Shown here: positions 21,622-34,300 of the stretch, piece after piece | Numbering within the stretch: position 1 is the stretch's first letter | Layout: each line of letters begins with the position of its first letter | Position numbers and translations under genes: made by a program | Assembly (NCBI GenBank): GCA_024305745.1 | Contig: JAHRBS010000014.1 | Location: forward strand, 937,501-1,001,500 | DNA from: Polyporus tsugae | Taxonomy: Eukaryota; Basidiomycota; Agaricomycetes; Polyporales; Polyporaceae | DNA: 64,000 bases | Direction: 5' to 3' | Notes under the pieces: model-generated | Seen by the model: the letters and a program-made list of their open reading frames with translations, nothing else | Databases searched by the model: none | Told to the model about the DNA's origin: nothing

Positions 21622-23262
21622 ATGGACCTCCATAAAGCACTCGATAACGAGGACGTCCTTTACCTCATTTGCAACTGTCTTACACCCGATATCGAAGGTC
21701 GCGACTTATTGGAATCCGCACCACGAGAACGAGCGAAGACCTTGGCCCGGTTAGCTCGTGTATGCAAGAATTTTCAGATTCCTGCTTTGCGTATCCTATG
21801 GCGGAGACTCCGGGATATGCGCCCTCTCCTGCGTCTCCTCTCAGGGCTAGAGATAGAGGCACTTGATGATGAGGACCCGGGGGAACTTGATGTGAGTAAA
21901 TTAGCTTCATATCAATCTTTGTAAAGACCTATAAAGACCTTATATCCCGCGTAATTATAGGTCCATACAAATGCGATCTTACCTTCCGAATGGGCGAGGT
22001 TTTGCATGTATGCTGAATATGTTCAAGTGGTCGAGACCATTTTCCTACCGACGGGAGCGGCGCGGGACCGCATCCCTTCTTCGACCTGGACACAATTGGC
22101 ACGGTTGTCCTGCGACAGTCCTCTTTTGCCTCACATCCGCGAGCTCGGTTGGGTTCTGTCTTCGCCAAACTGCACCGGAATCCTTCGTTTTCTATCACCC
22201 ACGATCACGCAGCTCAAGATCACCTGTTTCGGGATTCATAACGATACTACTCCAGTTAACCAACAAGAATGGCAATCTAGGTTCCAATCTCTGCTTCCAA
22301 CTGTCTTTTCGGTTGCATCTAAGGTCACCAGATTGACCATGAATGCCGGCCAGATCGACACATTTTGTCCCCAACTATCCAATCTTCACTTCCTTCGCTA
22401 CTTTCGCGGCACTAGAGTCAACATCCGTATCCTCCAGGTTCTGGCCGCCCTCAATGAGCTTGAAGAGCTTCACGTTCGCATCTTTGACACTACCGACCAG
22501 CCCTCGATTTCATTCTCCGGATTCCAGAAGTTGCGGGTGTTGGTGATCTCCGAACATCCCTCCAACAACCTAGTCTACAACGCATTCAGCTCCCCACGAC
22601 TCCACGAGCTGATTATCGGTCATTATCCACCCCAGCATCTCCACAACTTCACCGAAAGCTGCGAGGTCTGGGCGCGCCGCTTCCCGTCTCTGCGCCACCT
22701 TTCCTTCTATCTGTCTCTCGACGATTCCGCTACCCCACGCCCACTCCGCCAGGCGGTCGGCCCTCTGCTCACTTTATCAAACCTGCGATCCGTCGGCTTC
22801 AGCACTTGGTACACGATGTTCACCATCGACGATGCCGACGTAGTAGCGTTCGCAGAGGCGTGGCCGCGCATGCGGCACTTGAAGCTCGCGTTCGCCTTCG
22901 GCGGCAGCGGCTCGAAGGACACGGATCCCAGTGTCTGTCCCACGCCATCCTCCATACTCGCGTTGGCTACGAAGTGCCCCGACCTCAGGACGATTCACAT
23001 TCGACGCCTCGAGGTCGGGCCCGGCACCTTACCCGACCTGAGCCAGCAACCCGCCCGGGGCCACGGGCTCGGGTGTTTCAGCGTCCAGAACGTCGAGATC
23101 GATGACGCGCTGGTGCCCGAGTTTGCGCGTTGGGTCGACTGTCTCTTTCCGCATCTCGTACCTCAGGTCATGAATCCGACGAGGAGCTGGCAGGCGGTGC
23201 TGGATGCAGTGAAGGTCTGCCAGACCGAGAGGCACCAGCAGCCGCCGCCGCCGCCGCCATAG
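21622..23262 (+). CDS. F-box / leucine-rich-repeat-like protein
   Basis: Two exons: 21622-21891 and 21961-23262. The 69-nt intron (GTGAGT...TAG) joins in phase 0, giving about 523 aa. The N-terminus (MDLHKALDNEDVLYLICNCL ... TLARLARVCKNFQIPALRILW) is the degenerate F-box common in agaricomycete proteins. It is followed by repeated hydrophobic strand/helix units (IRELGWVLSS, ITQLKI, SNLHFLRYF, LNELEELHVRIF, FQKLRVLVISEH, LRHLSFYL, MRHLKLAF) that look like LRR solenoid repeats. The C-terminus ends in a run of prolines encoded by a CCG tract. Such proteins usually act as substrate adaptors in SCF ubiquitin ligases; the substrate cannot be guessed. ATG 21622 is chosen because it begins the conserved F-box leader; the upstream in-frame extension has no similarity. 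Confidence 0.85.
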
Positions 23263-23350
23263 GCTTGAGGGGACGACGAAGGTTCCGAACTTGTCTCCCA
23301 AGGCAGACGATAGATGACCTGTATGCGTGGGGGGAGGACGGTCATATAAC

Positions 23351-23374
23351 GTCTGCTTTCAAATGAAAGCAGAC
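23351..23374. repeat. Perfect 10-bp-stem hairpin after the F-box gene
   Basis: GTCTGCTTTC and its exact complement flank the loop AAAT, 89 bases after the stop of the F-box gene. It could form in the 3' UTR RNA or be a small element relic. No T-run follows. Confidence 0.6.
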
Positions 23375-24133
23375 TAGTTCCGAACGCTATGGAGGCAAAT
23401 TAATTTCCTTGGTGCTAGGGATGCGACAGTCGAATTCGAATTTAATACTGATGGCGTGACGGACAAGGCTCGTGTATAGTATCACGAAATAGTGAATGCC
23501 GAGAGACCCTCTAGGCGGAGTCGAACATCTTGTCCTTTGGTCAACCTGAGCGTGCAAGGCTCGGCCCGTATCGATCTGGGTTCGCGTGAATGTGAGACTG
23601 GAGGCTCACGGTGACGGCCATCCATCTATAATCGGCAACCTCTGCCCATTGCACTGGTGCACGTTCATATCAAACTACTTAACGCCAGCTGCATTTTCCC
23701 CTCCTCATTTCGTGCTCCGGAAAAGGCGGCAACAAGACTACCATTGACCTCATTGTGGTCCTTGTCAGCGCGACCCCCGCATTCGTACAGCCTACACACC
23801 GTCTCGACGAATGCGCGTACCGACTATGGTACTGGATCTCTGTTACACAGTGCAAAAACCTAAACGCGAGTGCTGAGTGGTGGGACCTGCATCGCCGCCC
23901 GATACAGCTGCCGCTACTCGTACGCGTGCTTCCACCTTACCGTCCCGCGGCTCCTGAGTCCCACATGCGATAATGTCATGAAGCCCAAGTCTATTGCGAT
24001 GGTATGCTATGACAAGGCCCGTAGAATAATAATTATTTCGCTCCAAAGTAATAAAAACACAAATCAATGTGATGCGTACGTGTGCGTCATGCGTCTCAAA
24101 CATCCGGGCCCATGCATGTGCTGCGTACGCGCA
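23375..24133. other. Convergent intergenic stretch (F-box / BiP)
   Basis: No coding exon or RNA gene recognised. AT-rich near 24020-24060, probably holding the BiP 3' UTR and polyadenylation region on the minus strand. Confidence 0.45.
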
Positions 24134-25437
24134 TCACAGCTCGTCGTGCGACCTGTTGTACTCGTCGTCGTCGTCGCCCTTGCTGCCGCTGCTGCTGCTG
24201 CTCGCGTAGAGCTTGCTCGTGATCGGGTTCACGACGCTCTGCACATGCGACAGCTTCTCCTCCAGATCCTCCGCGGTCGCCGTCTGGCCGTGCTCGTCGA
24301 CCCAGTCCGTCGTCTCCTTCACCGCGTCGAGGATCGCCTTCTTGTCCTCGTCCTCGAGCTTGCCGCCGAGACCCTCCTGGTCGGCGAGCTGAGTCTTGAG
24401 GCCGTAGACGAACGACGAGAGGTGGTTGAGGGCCTCGATGCGCTTCCGCTGGGCCTCGTCGTCCGCCGCGAATTCCTCAGCCTCCTTCACCATGCGCTCG
24501 ATCTCCTCTGGCGACAGGCGGCCCTTTTCGTTCTTAATGGTGATTGACTCTGACTTGCCACTGTGATCACCGTCAGACATCAGATTGCTCGCAGACACAA
24601 AGGCCACTCACGTTCCCTTGTCCGCCGCCGAGATCTTCATGATACCGTTTGCGTCGACCTCGAAGGTAACCTCAATCTGGGGGACACCACGAGGTGCGGG
24701 AGGGATATCGGAGAGCTCGAACTTGCCGAGAAGGTTGTTGTCCTTCGTCAACGAACGCTCACCCTCGTACACCTGAATCAACACGGTCTGCTGGTTGTCC
24801 GCAGCAGTCGAGAAGCTGAAAGGATGGTGTCAGCATCGCTTGACAGTGAAGAAGAGCGCGCATATACGCACATCTGGCTCTTGCGAGTGGGGATGACGGT
24901 GTTACGAGGGATGATCTTGGTCATGACACCACCGGTCGTCTCGATACCGAGCGTGAGGGCGTTGACATCGACAAGGACAACATCACCAAGCGACTCGTCA
25001 CCAGCAAGGATACCACCCTGGACGGCAGCACCGTACGCAACAGCCTCATCAGGGTTGATACCCTTTGAAGGCTCCTTGCCGAAGTACTCCTTAAGGAGCT
25101 GCTGGACCTTCGGGATACGGGTAGAGCCACCGACGAGGACGATTTCGTGGATGTCCTCCTTCTTGAGGTTCGCGTCCTTGAGAACCTGCTCGACGGGCTT
25201 CATGGTCTTGCGGAAGAGGTCCATGTTGAGCTCCTCGAACTTGGCCCGAGTGAGGGTCTCGGAGAAGTCGTTACCGTTCTCGAAAGACTCAATCTCGATA
25301 CGAGTCGACTGCTGGGAAGAGAGGGTACGTTTGGCCTTCTCAACCTCGCGCTTGAGCTTACCCATGGCGCGGAGGTTCGGGGTGACGTCTGTGCCAGTCT
25401 TCTTCTTGTACTGCTTGACGAGGAAGTCGATAACGCG

Positions 25438-25479
<42 letters not shown>

Positions 25480-26429
25480 AGCCAAGACCTCGAAGACACC
25501 GTCGTCGATGGAAAGGAGAGAAACATCGAAGGTACCTCCACCGAGGTCGTAAACGATGATCTGAGACTCGCCACCCTTCTTGTCAAGACCGTAGGCGATA
25601 GCAGCGGCGGTGGGCTCGTTGATGATACGGAGGACCTGGAGACCAGCGATGGTACCGGCATCCTTAGTGGCCTGGCGCTGGGCGTCGTTGAAGTAAGCGG
25701 GGACAGTGACGACGGCGTGCGAGACGGTGCGGCCGAGGTAAGCCTCAGCAGTCTCCTTCATCTTGACCAAGACCATGGCGGAGATCTCCTCGGGACTCTG
25801 AGGGGAATATGTTAACAGGAGTGTAAAGCTAAATCCTTCGGGTCAACTTACGAAGTCACGGCTCTCGCCGCGGTACTTGACTTGGACGTTGGGCTTCCCA
25901 CTTTTGCTGGTAATCTTGAAGGGCCAGTGCTTCATGTCGCGCTGTATCTCAGGGTCATCGGCCTTGCGACCAATAAGACGCTTGGCGTCGAAGACGGTGT
26001 TCTCCGGGTTGGTGTGGAACGCATTCTTCGCGCTGTCACCAACACTACAGACACATGGGTCGGTATGCTTGTACGCAAAGGGGGCGGAAGAAAAACTTAC
26101 AGTCGTTCCTCGTCCGAGAAGCTGACCCACGAAGGGGTAATACGGTGACCCTGGTCGTTGGCTATGATCTCAACACGTCCACCACGCTGAACACCGACGC
26201 AAGAATATGTCGTTCCGAGATCTGTGCGCGAAGTCAGGATAGGGACACACCCCAGAACACGTTACTACTTACCGATACCAATTACGGGACCATACTTGGC
26301 CTTCTCATCGTCAGCGTTCACGGAAACCGGGCACAAAAGAATGAGGGCGAGGAAAGCGAGGAAGACAAGGGACATAGACGACAGCAGTCTTCCAGACTGT
26401 GTCCGCGTCGGCCGCCGAGGCAAAGACAT
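24134..26429 (-). CDS. KAR2: ER-lumenal Hsp70 chaperone BiP/Kar2
   Basis: ATP-driven chaperone of the ER lumen: folds and translocates secretory proteins, assists ER-associated degradation and senses ER stress. Six exons (26429-26273, 26221-26101, 26044-25852, 25797-24872, 24815-24612, 24560-24134) sum to 2028 nt, 675 aa. Residues 1-40 hold a basic start and a hydrophobic signal ([20 protein letters not shown]). The ATPase domain has [58 protein letters not shown] and [14 protein letters not shown]. The substrate domain starts after the [14 protein letters not shown] linker region, and the protein ends in HDEL, the fungal ER-retrieval signal, after a Ser-rich run and an acidic tract. ATG 26429 gives the only frame with a signal peptide. 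Three UPRE-like motifs lie upstream. No lesion seen. Confidence 0.96.
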
Positions 26430-26510
26430 GATGAGAGAGAGGGAAGAGAAAGAGGTGTTTGCCTGGCTGCCAGTCGGGAGCGCGTATTTATTCGGGCAAG
26501 GCTCAACTCG

Positions 26511-26518
26511 CCACGTCA
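26511..26518 (-). promoter_or_regulatory. UPRE-like site (TGACGTGG) upstream of BiP
   Basis: On the BiP strand this reads TGACGTGG, the core of the metazoan XBP1/ATF6 unfolded-protein-response element. It lies 82-89 bp before the BiP ATG, with an A/T-rich TATA-like stretch (around 26484-26490) between. Fungal Hac1 binds related ACGTG-type sequences. Function is inferred. Confidence 0.5.
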
Positions 26519-26569
26519 ACACTTCCTCTTTGATACAGCCCCCGGAAACCCCGCATGGCTCTTGGCGAC

Positions 26570-26588
26570 TGACGTGGCTTAGACGTGG
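26570..26588 (+). promoter_or_regulatory. Paired UPRE-like sites (TGACGTGG and GACGTGG) upstream of BiP
   Basis: TGACGTGG at 26570-26577 and GACGTGG at 26582-26588 sit 12 bp apart in the same orientation, about 140-160 bp before the BiP ATG and opposite in orientation to the site at 26511-26518. Three such motifs within 80 bp upstream of an ER chaperone gene suggest control by the unfolded protein response. Confidence 0.5.
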
Positions 26589-26639
26589 CCGTTGCACCCC
26601 CATCACGCGCGCCTGTGCCGGCGGTTCCCTTCATTAGGC

Positions 26640-27308
26640 AGGTCGGCACGCCGAAATTTCGAGGAAGACGAGCGGGGATGCACGGGGTCCGTCCGCCATT
26701 GCATCTGAAACGCCGCTGCCACGTCGCTCAGACGCACCATCACACTACTTATCACGCCCCAGGTGTTCGCAGCCTCTGCACCGCACGGAGTATCCTCGAA
26801 CGAGGGTCGTAAAAGATTCTCCGAGGAACTTCGAGCAGCATGCAGCACGCCAGATTCGCCGAAGGACACGTTCACTGGTGACGGATGCATGCAGCGATAC
26901 AGCTCGAGAGTAGGGATTACGATAATATTAATAGGCGCACTTTTGTCGTTCATCGGCGAAGCTAACCGCGGCCAGCATTATGCATATGGGACAGTGGAAG
27001 ACGCAGCTTGGTAGATTCGTGAGACTTCCTGACAGTGGTGATAGTTTTGCGACCAGAGAGTTAATGGATGCTTTGTATGTGGACGATAGCAGCAAAACAG
27101 TAGAGTATAAGTGGAAGACCAATTGTACAAGCAAAGTAATGCGATGAGGCGAACCGAGGGAATACTAGTGGTACACCAGTGATACAAGTTGAGTGGGGAG
27201 CGGGAGGGAGACCAATAGATACGTTGTACAACAATGAGGGCAATCCTTCATCAAGGAAGCGGGAGACGGGGCGAGCAGAAGCGGAGAGGATCATAGTCTA
27301 ACGCCTAA
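26640..27308. other. Intergenic stretch between BiP and NAA30
   Basis: Upstream flank of BiP and 3' flank of the tandem NAA30 gene. No coding exon or repeat recognised. Confidence 0.45.
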
Positions 27309-28134
27309 TCACCGCGAAGAAACTTCGTCATCGCTATCGTAAGATAGTGCGGGTATAGCGATGGTTCGTGCGGGCGCCAGGAAACGGGGGGCAAGTGGCT
27401 TCGGAACCAACTTGCAGTCGTCGTCCTCATCGACCTCTGGTGGGGGAACGACGAGAACCAGTCTGAAGGCGTCCTTGCCGTTCAAATAGAAACGGAAGAG
27501 ACGCTTCTCGCGGATAAATCCTAGAGACTCATACAGCGATAACGCTGCAGAGTTATCGTACTCCGTCTCGAGCACTACCTGAGGGCACAGAGGTCAGTAG
27601 GCAGTTCGGCGGACGAACGTGGCCCAAATGCGTCCTACCTCTTCAACTCCATTCGTCTTCATGACTTCAACGGTTCGTCGGACAAGGGTGCTCGCTACAC
27701 CCAATCAGCACGACGATATTAAGCGGCGATAACAACCCACTCACCTATCCCCATCTTCCTCCAGTTCTTATGTACACTCAGCATAGCGATATAACCCCTG
27801 TTTGTAACATCTCGATGCATGCTTTGCTTGCAAACGACGACACCCACCGGGTCAGAAGACTGACTCGGATAAGCCTAGATGACGTCCATCGAAGGTCAGT
27901 GACACGTCTTCTTGCCATAATGTGCGACGTACAAGGAATGCTAGGTGTGGCCTGCGCGTTCATACATTAGTCAAGGTCTACGAGTGGTTGGAGAGAAGGG
28001 TGGTCGCACCATTGCTGAAGGAAATAACGATAGGTGTAGATAACATACGGCTCACTCAGTTCATGCTGAACGAGTGCCATTATATGAGGTAATTCAGACT
28101 CGCCACTATACTGCCGGTAGATTATAGAGTCCAT
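27309..28134 (-). CDS. NAA30: N-alpha-acetyltransferase 30 (NatC catalytic subunit, Mak3)
   Basis: Acetylates N-termini of the Met-Leu/Ile/Phe type together with Naa35 and Naa38 at the ribosome. Five exons (28134-28010, 27951-27933, 27874-27745, 27694-27639, 27578-27309) sum to 600 nt, 199 aa. Reading across the junctions gives [19 protein letters not shown], with the exon 1/2 junction inside the Trp codon, then [34 protein letters not shown] (acetyl-CoA loop RKMGIA), [12 protein letters not shown], and [20 protein letters not shown] with [14 protein letters not shown]. These are the signature blocks of Naa30. A C-terminal tail of about 45 residues, acidic then Pro/Ala-rich (EVDEDDD...), extends past the usual end. 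The second exon is only 19 nt. The start is 246 bp from the divergent NUP192 start. Confidence 0.93.
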
Positions 28135-28380
28135 AATGAGGGAGTGGTGGTGAGGGAGTGTGATTACGACGCAGTGCGGGTGATGGGTAAGGAAGGCGAT
28201 AGGAAGGCTTGTGAGGGATGCGGGAAGGAGGATTGCACGAGGCTGGCCTGTTCACGCGACGCGCGACACTGTCGCGCGTCTCCCGATGGCGCCGGCAACG
28301 CGCACCGAGCTTTGACCTCGAACCCTCCTCACCCTTGTTCTTGTTCCCGACCCTCTCGCTTTCCTCCGCACTTTCCCCTG

Positions 28381-31300
28381 ATGTCTTCTGTCTCGCGGTT
28401 GCGGGCCGTCCTGTCTTCTGCTTTCAGCTCAAGGGGTCTTCCAAATGGCGAACAGGAGTTTTTCGAGGAGCTTATGGCGCATCGGCCACAACTGGTGAAC
28501 TTGTACGATGTCGGACCGCGGAATTCGCAGGAGCAACGCGAGCTTGAATCAGGTACGTGTGCAATTTGCGCATATATTCAACATATGTAGACCCTCTGCC
28601 AGGGAAAATCACGATCAACGGTCGTTCTGTCGCGGTGAACGCAGACTTCGCGAAACAGACCTTGTTCATTTCCCAGCAACTGGAATGTTCAGAACGCTAT
28701 GCTGCAGGCCTCCTCCAAGATGTTATGACCCACAACCCGAACTTTACGCCAGATCGCTGCATCGAGGCGGCGATCATGGAGTACCACACACGACGGCGGG
28801 AGTTGGCGGATTGCTTGGGGACGATCCTGCAGGCGGCTGAACGTGCGGAGACCGGAGACGCGTCGCCACTCTACCAACGAATAGACATATTCGTACGGCA
28901 ACAGCTGCTACACCCTGGAGGAGGCTCTGGTGCGGGGTTGTCGCTGGCAATGAAGTTGTTCCAGGAGATTCACAGCGTTGGGAACACGCTTGCGAAGGCG
29001 CAGGCAGCGAGGCAGAACGCAAAGAGCGAGACAGTGGCGCCTACACAAGGTAAGCCGTTGTATACATCCCTCCTCGCACAGCTCTGAGTGTGTTGAACAG
29101 GGCCGAGCGCGGGGCTTGGTGTGGACGTTTTGAACGCTCGATGGGAGTCCCTCAAGTATGAACGGCGTACCCTCGCGGTGGCGCTGTTCCTCCTCGCACG
29201 TATGGGTCACCTCTCCTCGAAGGAGATTCCAAAGGTGGTTGACTGGCTCGGTGCAAACCCACGTCACCCGATGGTGTACTACCTCCTGCCGACGGTTCTG
29301 ACCGCCTTCGACATTGTGCATCCCGACTCTTCTGGAGGACATGCGCGCAAGGCTTTGCTCGCAGATGGACAGTTAGTGCCGGAGATGAAGCGCAAACTCG
29401 ACATTGCGAAGGAGTGGTCGGAACCGGGACTCAAGGCGACAATCCTCCTCAAATGGACGCTCTTCCTCACGTCGGCGCGTCGCGCGGATCCCGCGTTGGA
29501 GAACACGGATGGGTTCAAATCGGACGAGTTGGAGACACAGATTTGGAACGCGGTCCAGGGTGACTGCTTCACTTACCTTGCCCGCACCCTTACACTCCTG
29601 CAGAAGACGCAGATAACGCGTACCACCGCTTCGTATGCGGCATCCGTGCTGACCATCGCTGAGCAAGACCTGCAGCTCGAGTTGCCGTCGGATGACTTCC
29701 GGCCAGTCATCGTTGAGGCGAGCGAGGCCCTGGTGCGTTCTCTGATTACGCAGGCGTCTTCTGAGCTTCGGAAGATCAAGCAGCGACAGGAAGATCTCTT
29801 GCTTGCTGGTGCGCGTGCGGACCGGACAAGGATGTTCCGTTCCGCCCACCCTCAAGGGCCTTCGCGCCCCGAAACCTCAGAACAGGAGAGGCCCACCGCT
29901 CCCCCGCGCAACGACATGGCCATGCTCTTCTCTTTCATCGGGATGCTCTACACACTGTTACCTCCTGAGCGTGCGTTGCACTTCTGGGGTGCAGGGGCTG
30001 TCCTGCCAGGTCAACGCTCGTCTTACAGGGAGTACGTGGAGCTGAGCTCCGGGAAGCTTGCGGCGTTCTTGCAGTGGTCTGTTTGGTCCACACAGGCTCG
30101 CGACATTGATATGTCGATGGCTCTCTTCGACATGCTGTCGGGTCTCGCGAATGGCCAGCAGTGTAGTGAGCTCGCGTACAACTATCTTGTCCGCAGTGGC
30201 GGAGACGTCGCGCCTGGTGCTCCTACCGCATCGACGTCTTCTGCCCACTTCAACGCTGGTCCCACGGTCTCGTGGAGCTCCATCTTCTCAATATTGGAGT
30301 CGTGGGCCGAGGCCGGCCAACCCCCCCGGTCCAACGCGCCTCAACAGTTTGCAGCACCTCAACATGGATTCGGGAACGCTCATCTCAACCATCCCCCGCC
30401 TCCACCCCCACGGCCGCAACAGGTTCAGCTTTCGCAGCAGGATGTGTTGTTGGCCCAGTCTTTCCTCCGTCTTCTGTCCGTCGTCGTCACGAACTCCATC
30501 CCCGCTCGCATCAACATCTCCAGTCACGCTCGTTTCCGCGCCATCCCGACCATGGTCTCCCTGATTCCCCTTGGACTTCCCCTCGAACTCAAGGGCGCGG
30601 TTTTCGACACCCTTGCTGCCCTCTGTGCTCCGGGAGCAGGCGCGGCGGGTGTGGAGATCTGCAAGTCTGTCTGGACTCTCATGGAGAGACTCGAGGTTAT
30701 CAACGTTCGCGTGCCCCACGGTCCCAGTAGTGGTCTTTCCGTCGGCCGCGGTGTCGAGTTGGAGTTGGACGAAGTCGAGGCTGCCTACAAGTTGTATCCC
30801 TCTACGATCCCATTCCTCAAACTCCTCGCTACGCTCATCCATACTCCCAAGCGGATCGCTCTGCGCGAGCGGGTGGCAGATCCCACGCCCATCAATACCA
30901 TCCCCGAAGCTCTAGGCGCATCGTATCGGACGCCTGGTATCGGTCCATTCGTTTCGTTCGTGGTGGACAACGTATTCGCGCGTATCCCGATAAGGGAGTA
31001 CCTTCGTCCGGTGGACAGATGGCGCATGAACGACTTGTGCCTCTGCTTCATTGAACGTTGTCTCGCGAGCTTTGACCTGGAGTCCCTGGTCACGACCATC
31101 GAGGAGTTGCAGCCGAACAAGGAGGCCGTCGTGCAGCTTGCCATCCACCCCGGTTTTGAGCTGCTGAGGCGTCTCCTCACTGCATCCCCTCTTCAGGGAT
31201 CCATTCTCTCGTACCTTGTTGAGGGGCTGAATGGCTTCGAGAAGGGTCTGGCGGAGGAGGAGCCGTACTACCGCACGACCATCATCCGCGTGTTGAGGAT

Positions 31301-34300
31301 CATCCACCGTGTACTCGAGATCCAAGATATCTTCCTGGACGTCTTCCTGCCCCTCCTTGCGGAACTCAACGAACCGGCCCTGACTGGCGAGGTTCCCCCT
31401 ACGTCGTACTTCATTCGCTTCGACCAAGCACTCTCCTTCACTCCCGACTACGTCCCTGCGCTCGCGGCATACATTTGCTACCCTGGGTATCCCGAGCTCA
31501 TGCTCCTCAGTGTCAAGATCATCACTGTGCTTGCTTCATCTACGGCGCTCAACCAACTTGTTCTCCTCATCGACCGCAGCAGCGAGTCTATTCGTATCCT
31601 GGAAGGCTACCTTCGAGCATTGGATGCTCACGTCGTGGAGGATGTCGAGACGGCGGAGACGACAGCTGAGCAGACGACGGGTGCCGGTGCGCCGGACCCT
31701 GGTGGGCCTTCAGATTTGCTCACCCAAGCGATTCGACTGGCCATTCTGGACTTGATCATCCAGAACACACATTCTGGCCGCCCTCACCCCAATGTCGCAC
31801 ATTTCCTCCTTTTCGGTGATGCGTCCCCAGACAAGTCAATCCAGGATCCCCATGCGCTTGGCGCCCGGCGCTCCTGCGTCCACTCCATCCTCGAGCTGCT
31901 CAACTTCGGTGTACCTCGCCTGAAGGGCAAGGAAAGGAGACAGACTCTCGGGGAACCCCTGTTCATATCTCTCCCCGCATTTGCCGAACGCTGCTACCAC
32001 GTCATCTTCCAGCTTTGCCAGCACCCTCGCACGTCGGAGCCTACCATGCGGTACCTGCGGACACGCGAGGACTTCTTCGCACGACACCTCGCCGCGATTC
32101 CCTTCAAGGTCCCTGAAACGGAGCAGCAGCCATTCATTGAGATACAATACGGTGACGGCTCGCATGTGGTCACTACCGTCACGGCGACGGCGTCCTTCCT
32201 CAAGCTCCGTTCCTGGATTCTTGACCTTGTTGCTCTGGACCTCCACGTGCTCACAAACAAGGGTCATCAGAAGAGTGTTTCGGAGCTGCTGGAGCTCATG
32301 TTCGGCAATGAGGAAGATGGCCTCGAAGCCGGGACTGACACTTGGGACACAGATGTGTTCAAACCATTCCGTGAGGTTGGCCAGTCCCATCTCAAGATGA
32401 TCGAACTGGTGCAATCTCTGGATTTCGACTGGTCGGACAGTCTCGTTGTCCAGCCTCAAAACCTCGAGTTCTTGGGCCAGCTGAACCTGCAGTCGTGCTT
32501 GCGTGCCGACGAATCCAGCTGCGAGGTGGTGGATCGGGCCGCGCTGTTGTCCCTTCTAACAGTTGCTAAGCGGGCGCTTTACCTCCAAGGTCGCGTTGCG
32601 ACCAAGGCGCACGTCGACGCTTTGGAGGCAGAGACCAACTATATCCTGGAGAGCTGCGCGATAGAGAACCACAGGAGGAAGGTTCATTATGCTGCTGCGT
32701 CGGGCTACGAGTCGTGGCGCAGGCTACTGGATATGGCCCTCATGAAGTGCTTCGACCGTCTACCCTTCGACCGCCGAGAGAACATGCTGTTTGACCTCCT
32801 TCATGTCCTGCCCAACTCCCTTCGCTCATCTAATATCCACGAGTCCACAGCGGTCCTCCTGTCGGAAACCATTCTGTCAACCATTACGAAGTTGCGCGAG
32901 GATCGTCGTCACCAAGTTCTCATGCAGACGGTAGGAGGCGACGTCGAGGCTGGATCCCTGCCTGCGGAGCGTCTCAACGCCCTCCTCCGGAGTATCTTGG
33001 AGTGCGTCGTGGACCACAGTCGTATCGAGCTCGTGCGCGGTAACCTCTATGCTTCTCTCGTCAACTACCTGCACCTTGTCCTCCACGCGGAAGCACCTGA
33101 ATCCCCAAGCGAAGATGCTCCATCGACTCTTGCATCTTCCGTCTCACCTTGGGAGGAACTCAGCGACTCTTTGTCCCAAGTGTCGGTCTCAGGCCAACTT
33201 GAGCGTCAGCCTGCTGCCGGAGGATCGCTCATCCAGTCCAGCATCGCGATCTTGAAGCCAGCCACCGAGCGGTTGGTTGCTATTATCTCGCGCGATGCGA
33301 TAGATGGCACGGAAGTCTGGAAGACCGTGGCATTCATGCTGCTGGACTCTTTGGTCCGCTTGTCGCGCTGGGAGAAGCATTCGTCCTCGCTCGCATCGCT
33401 GGCGCGTCAGGGTTTCTTGGGCGGTTTCGTACGAGGATTGAAGGAGTCGGACCTCCCGCTACAAGCTGTTCTCAAGCCCGACCCCGGTAAGCATCTCGTC
33501 TATCCAGTCCGGTTACCTGTTCAGTTCACTGATACTTGCTCAATACAGATGATCTTAATCCCCTATATGTCTACGAAGCCAAGATGTCTCTGCTGGTACG
33601 CATGGCCCAAACGCGACAGGGTGCAGAGCGACTGCTCGAGGCCCGCGTACTTCCCATTCTCGGCGAGTGCGACTACCTTGATGCAAGGCCGGAAGCAGAC
33701 CAGGCCTTCCTCGGTATGTGCTTCTATATGCTAAACTTGGCCGAAAGGCTAATCTGGACTCGAAATCAAGAACGCGATAGCTTCCTTCCGTCTGCCGTCC
33801 AACGTTACCACCAGCTATTCTTACCTGCACTTCAACTCGTGAGCGGCATACTCATCGCCCTGGGTTCCAAGCACACCACCGCTGCGAACCATGTCAGCTG
33901 CTATTCAAATTTTGCGCCGTCTTCGCACACACTGATCCTTGATTTAGGCTCTTCAATTCTTGTCAAGTCATCGCGACACAGCCATTCTGCTCTTGAAGAA
34001 CGAAGTGGACGAACTCTCCATCTCAGTGTTGGAGGAGCTTCGCCTCCTGGTTTCGGTATGCGACAGCGTTGTCCACCTCGTCCCAAAGACCGAGCTAGTA
34101 AGCCCAATTACGCGTAAGACTCACTTCATAAGTTGTATTGACCCTATCGTTTCCAGCTCTCAAGTTCGGGCTTTGGTGCCTTGCATGGTGCCATCTCAAG
34201 TCTGGCTGCGAAGTGCCTACGTGACCGCCATTGGACGGAGATTGTCAAGCCTCAGACCGATGCAGAATTGGCTGACGCTGGCGTTCAATCGCTTGGTGCG

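Noticed and set aside
24585..25815. Long plus-strand frames of 220-330 codons
   Set aside because: Shadows of the BiP coding exons on the opposite strand.
29279..33380. Many antisense frames of 60-207 codons
   Set aside because: Shadows of the NUP192 large exon.
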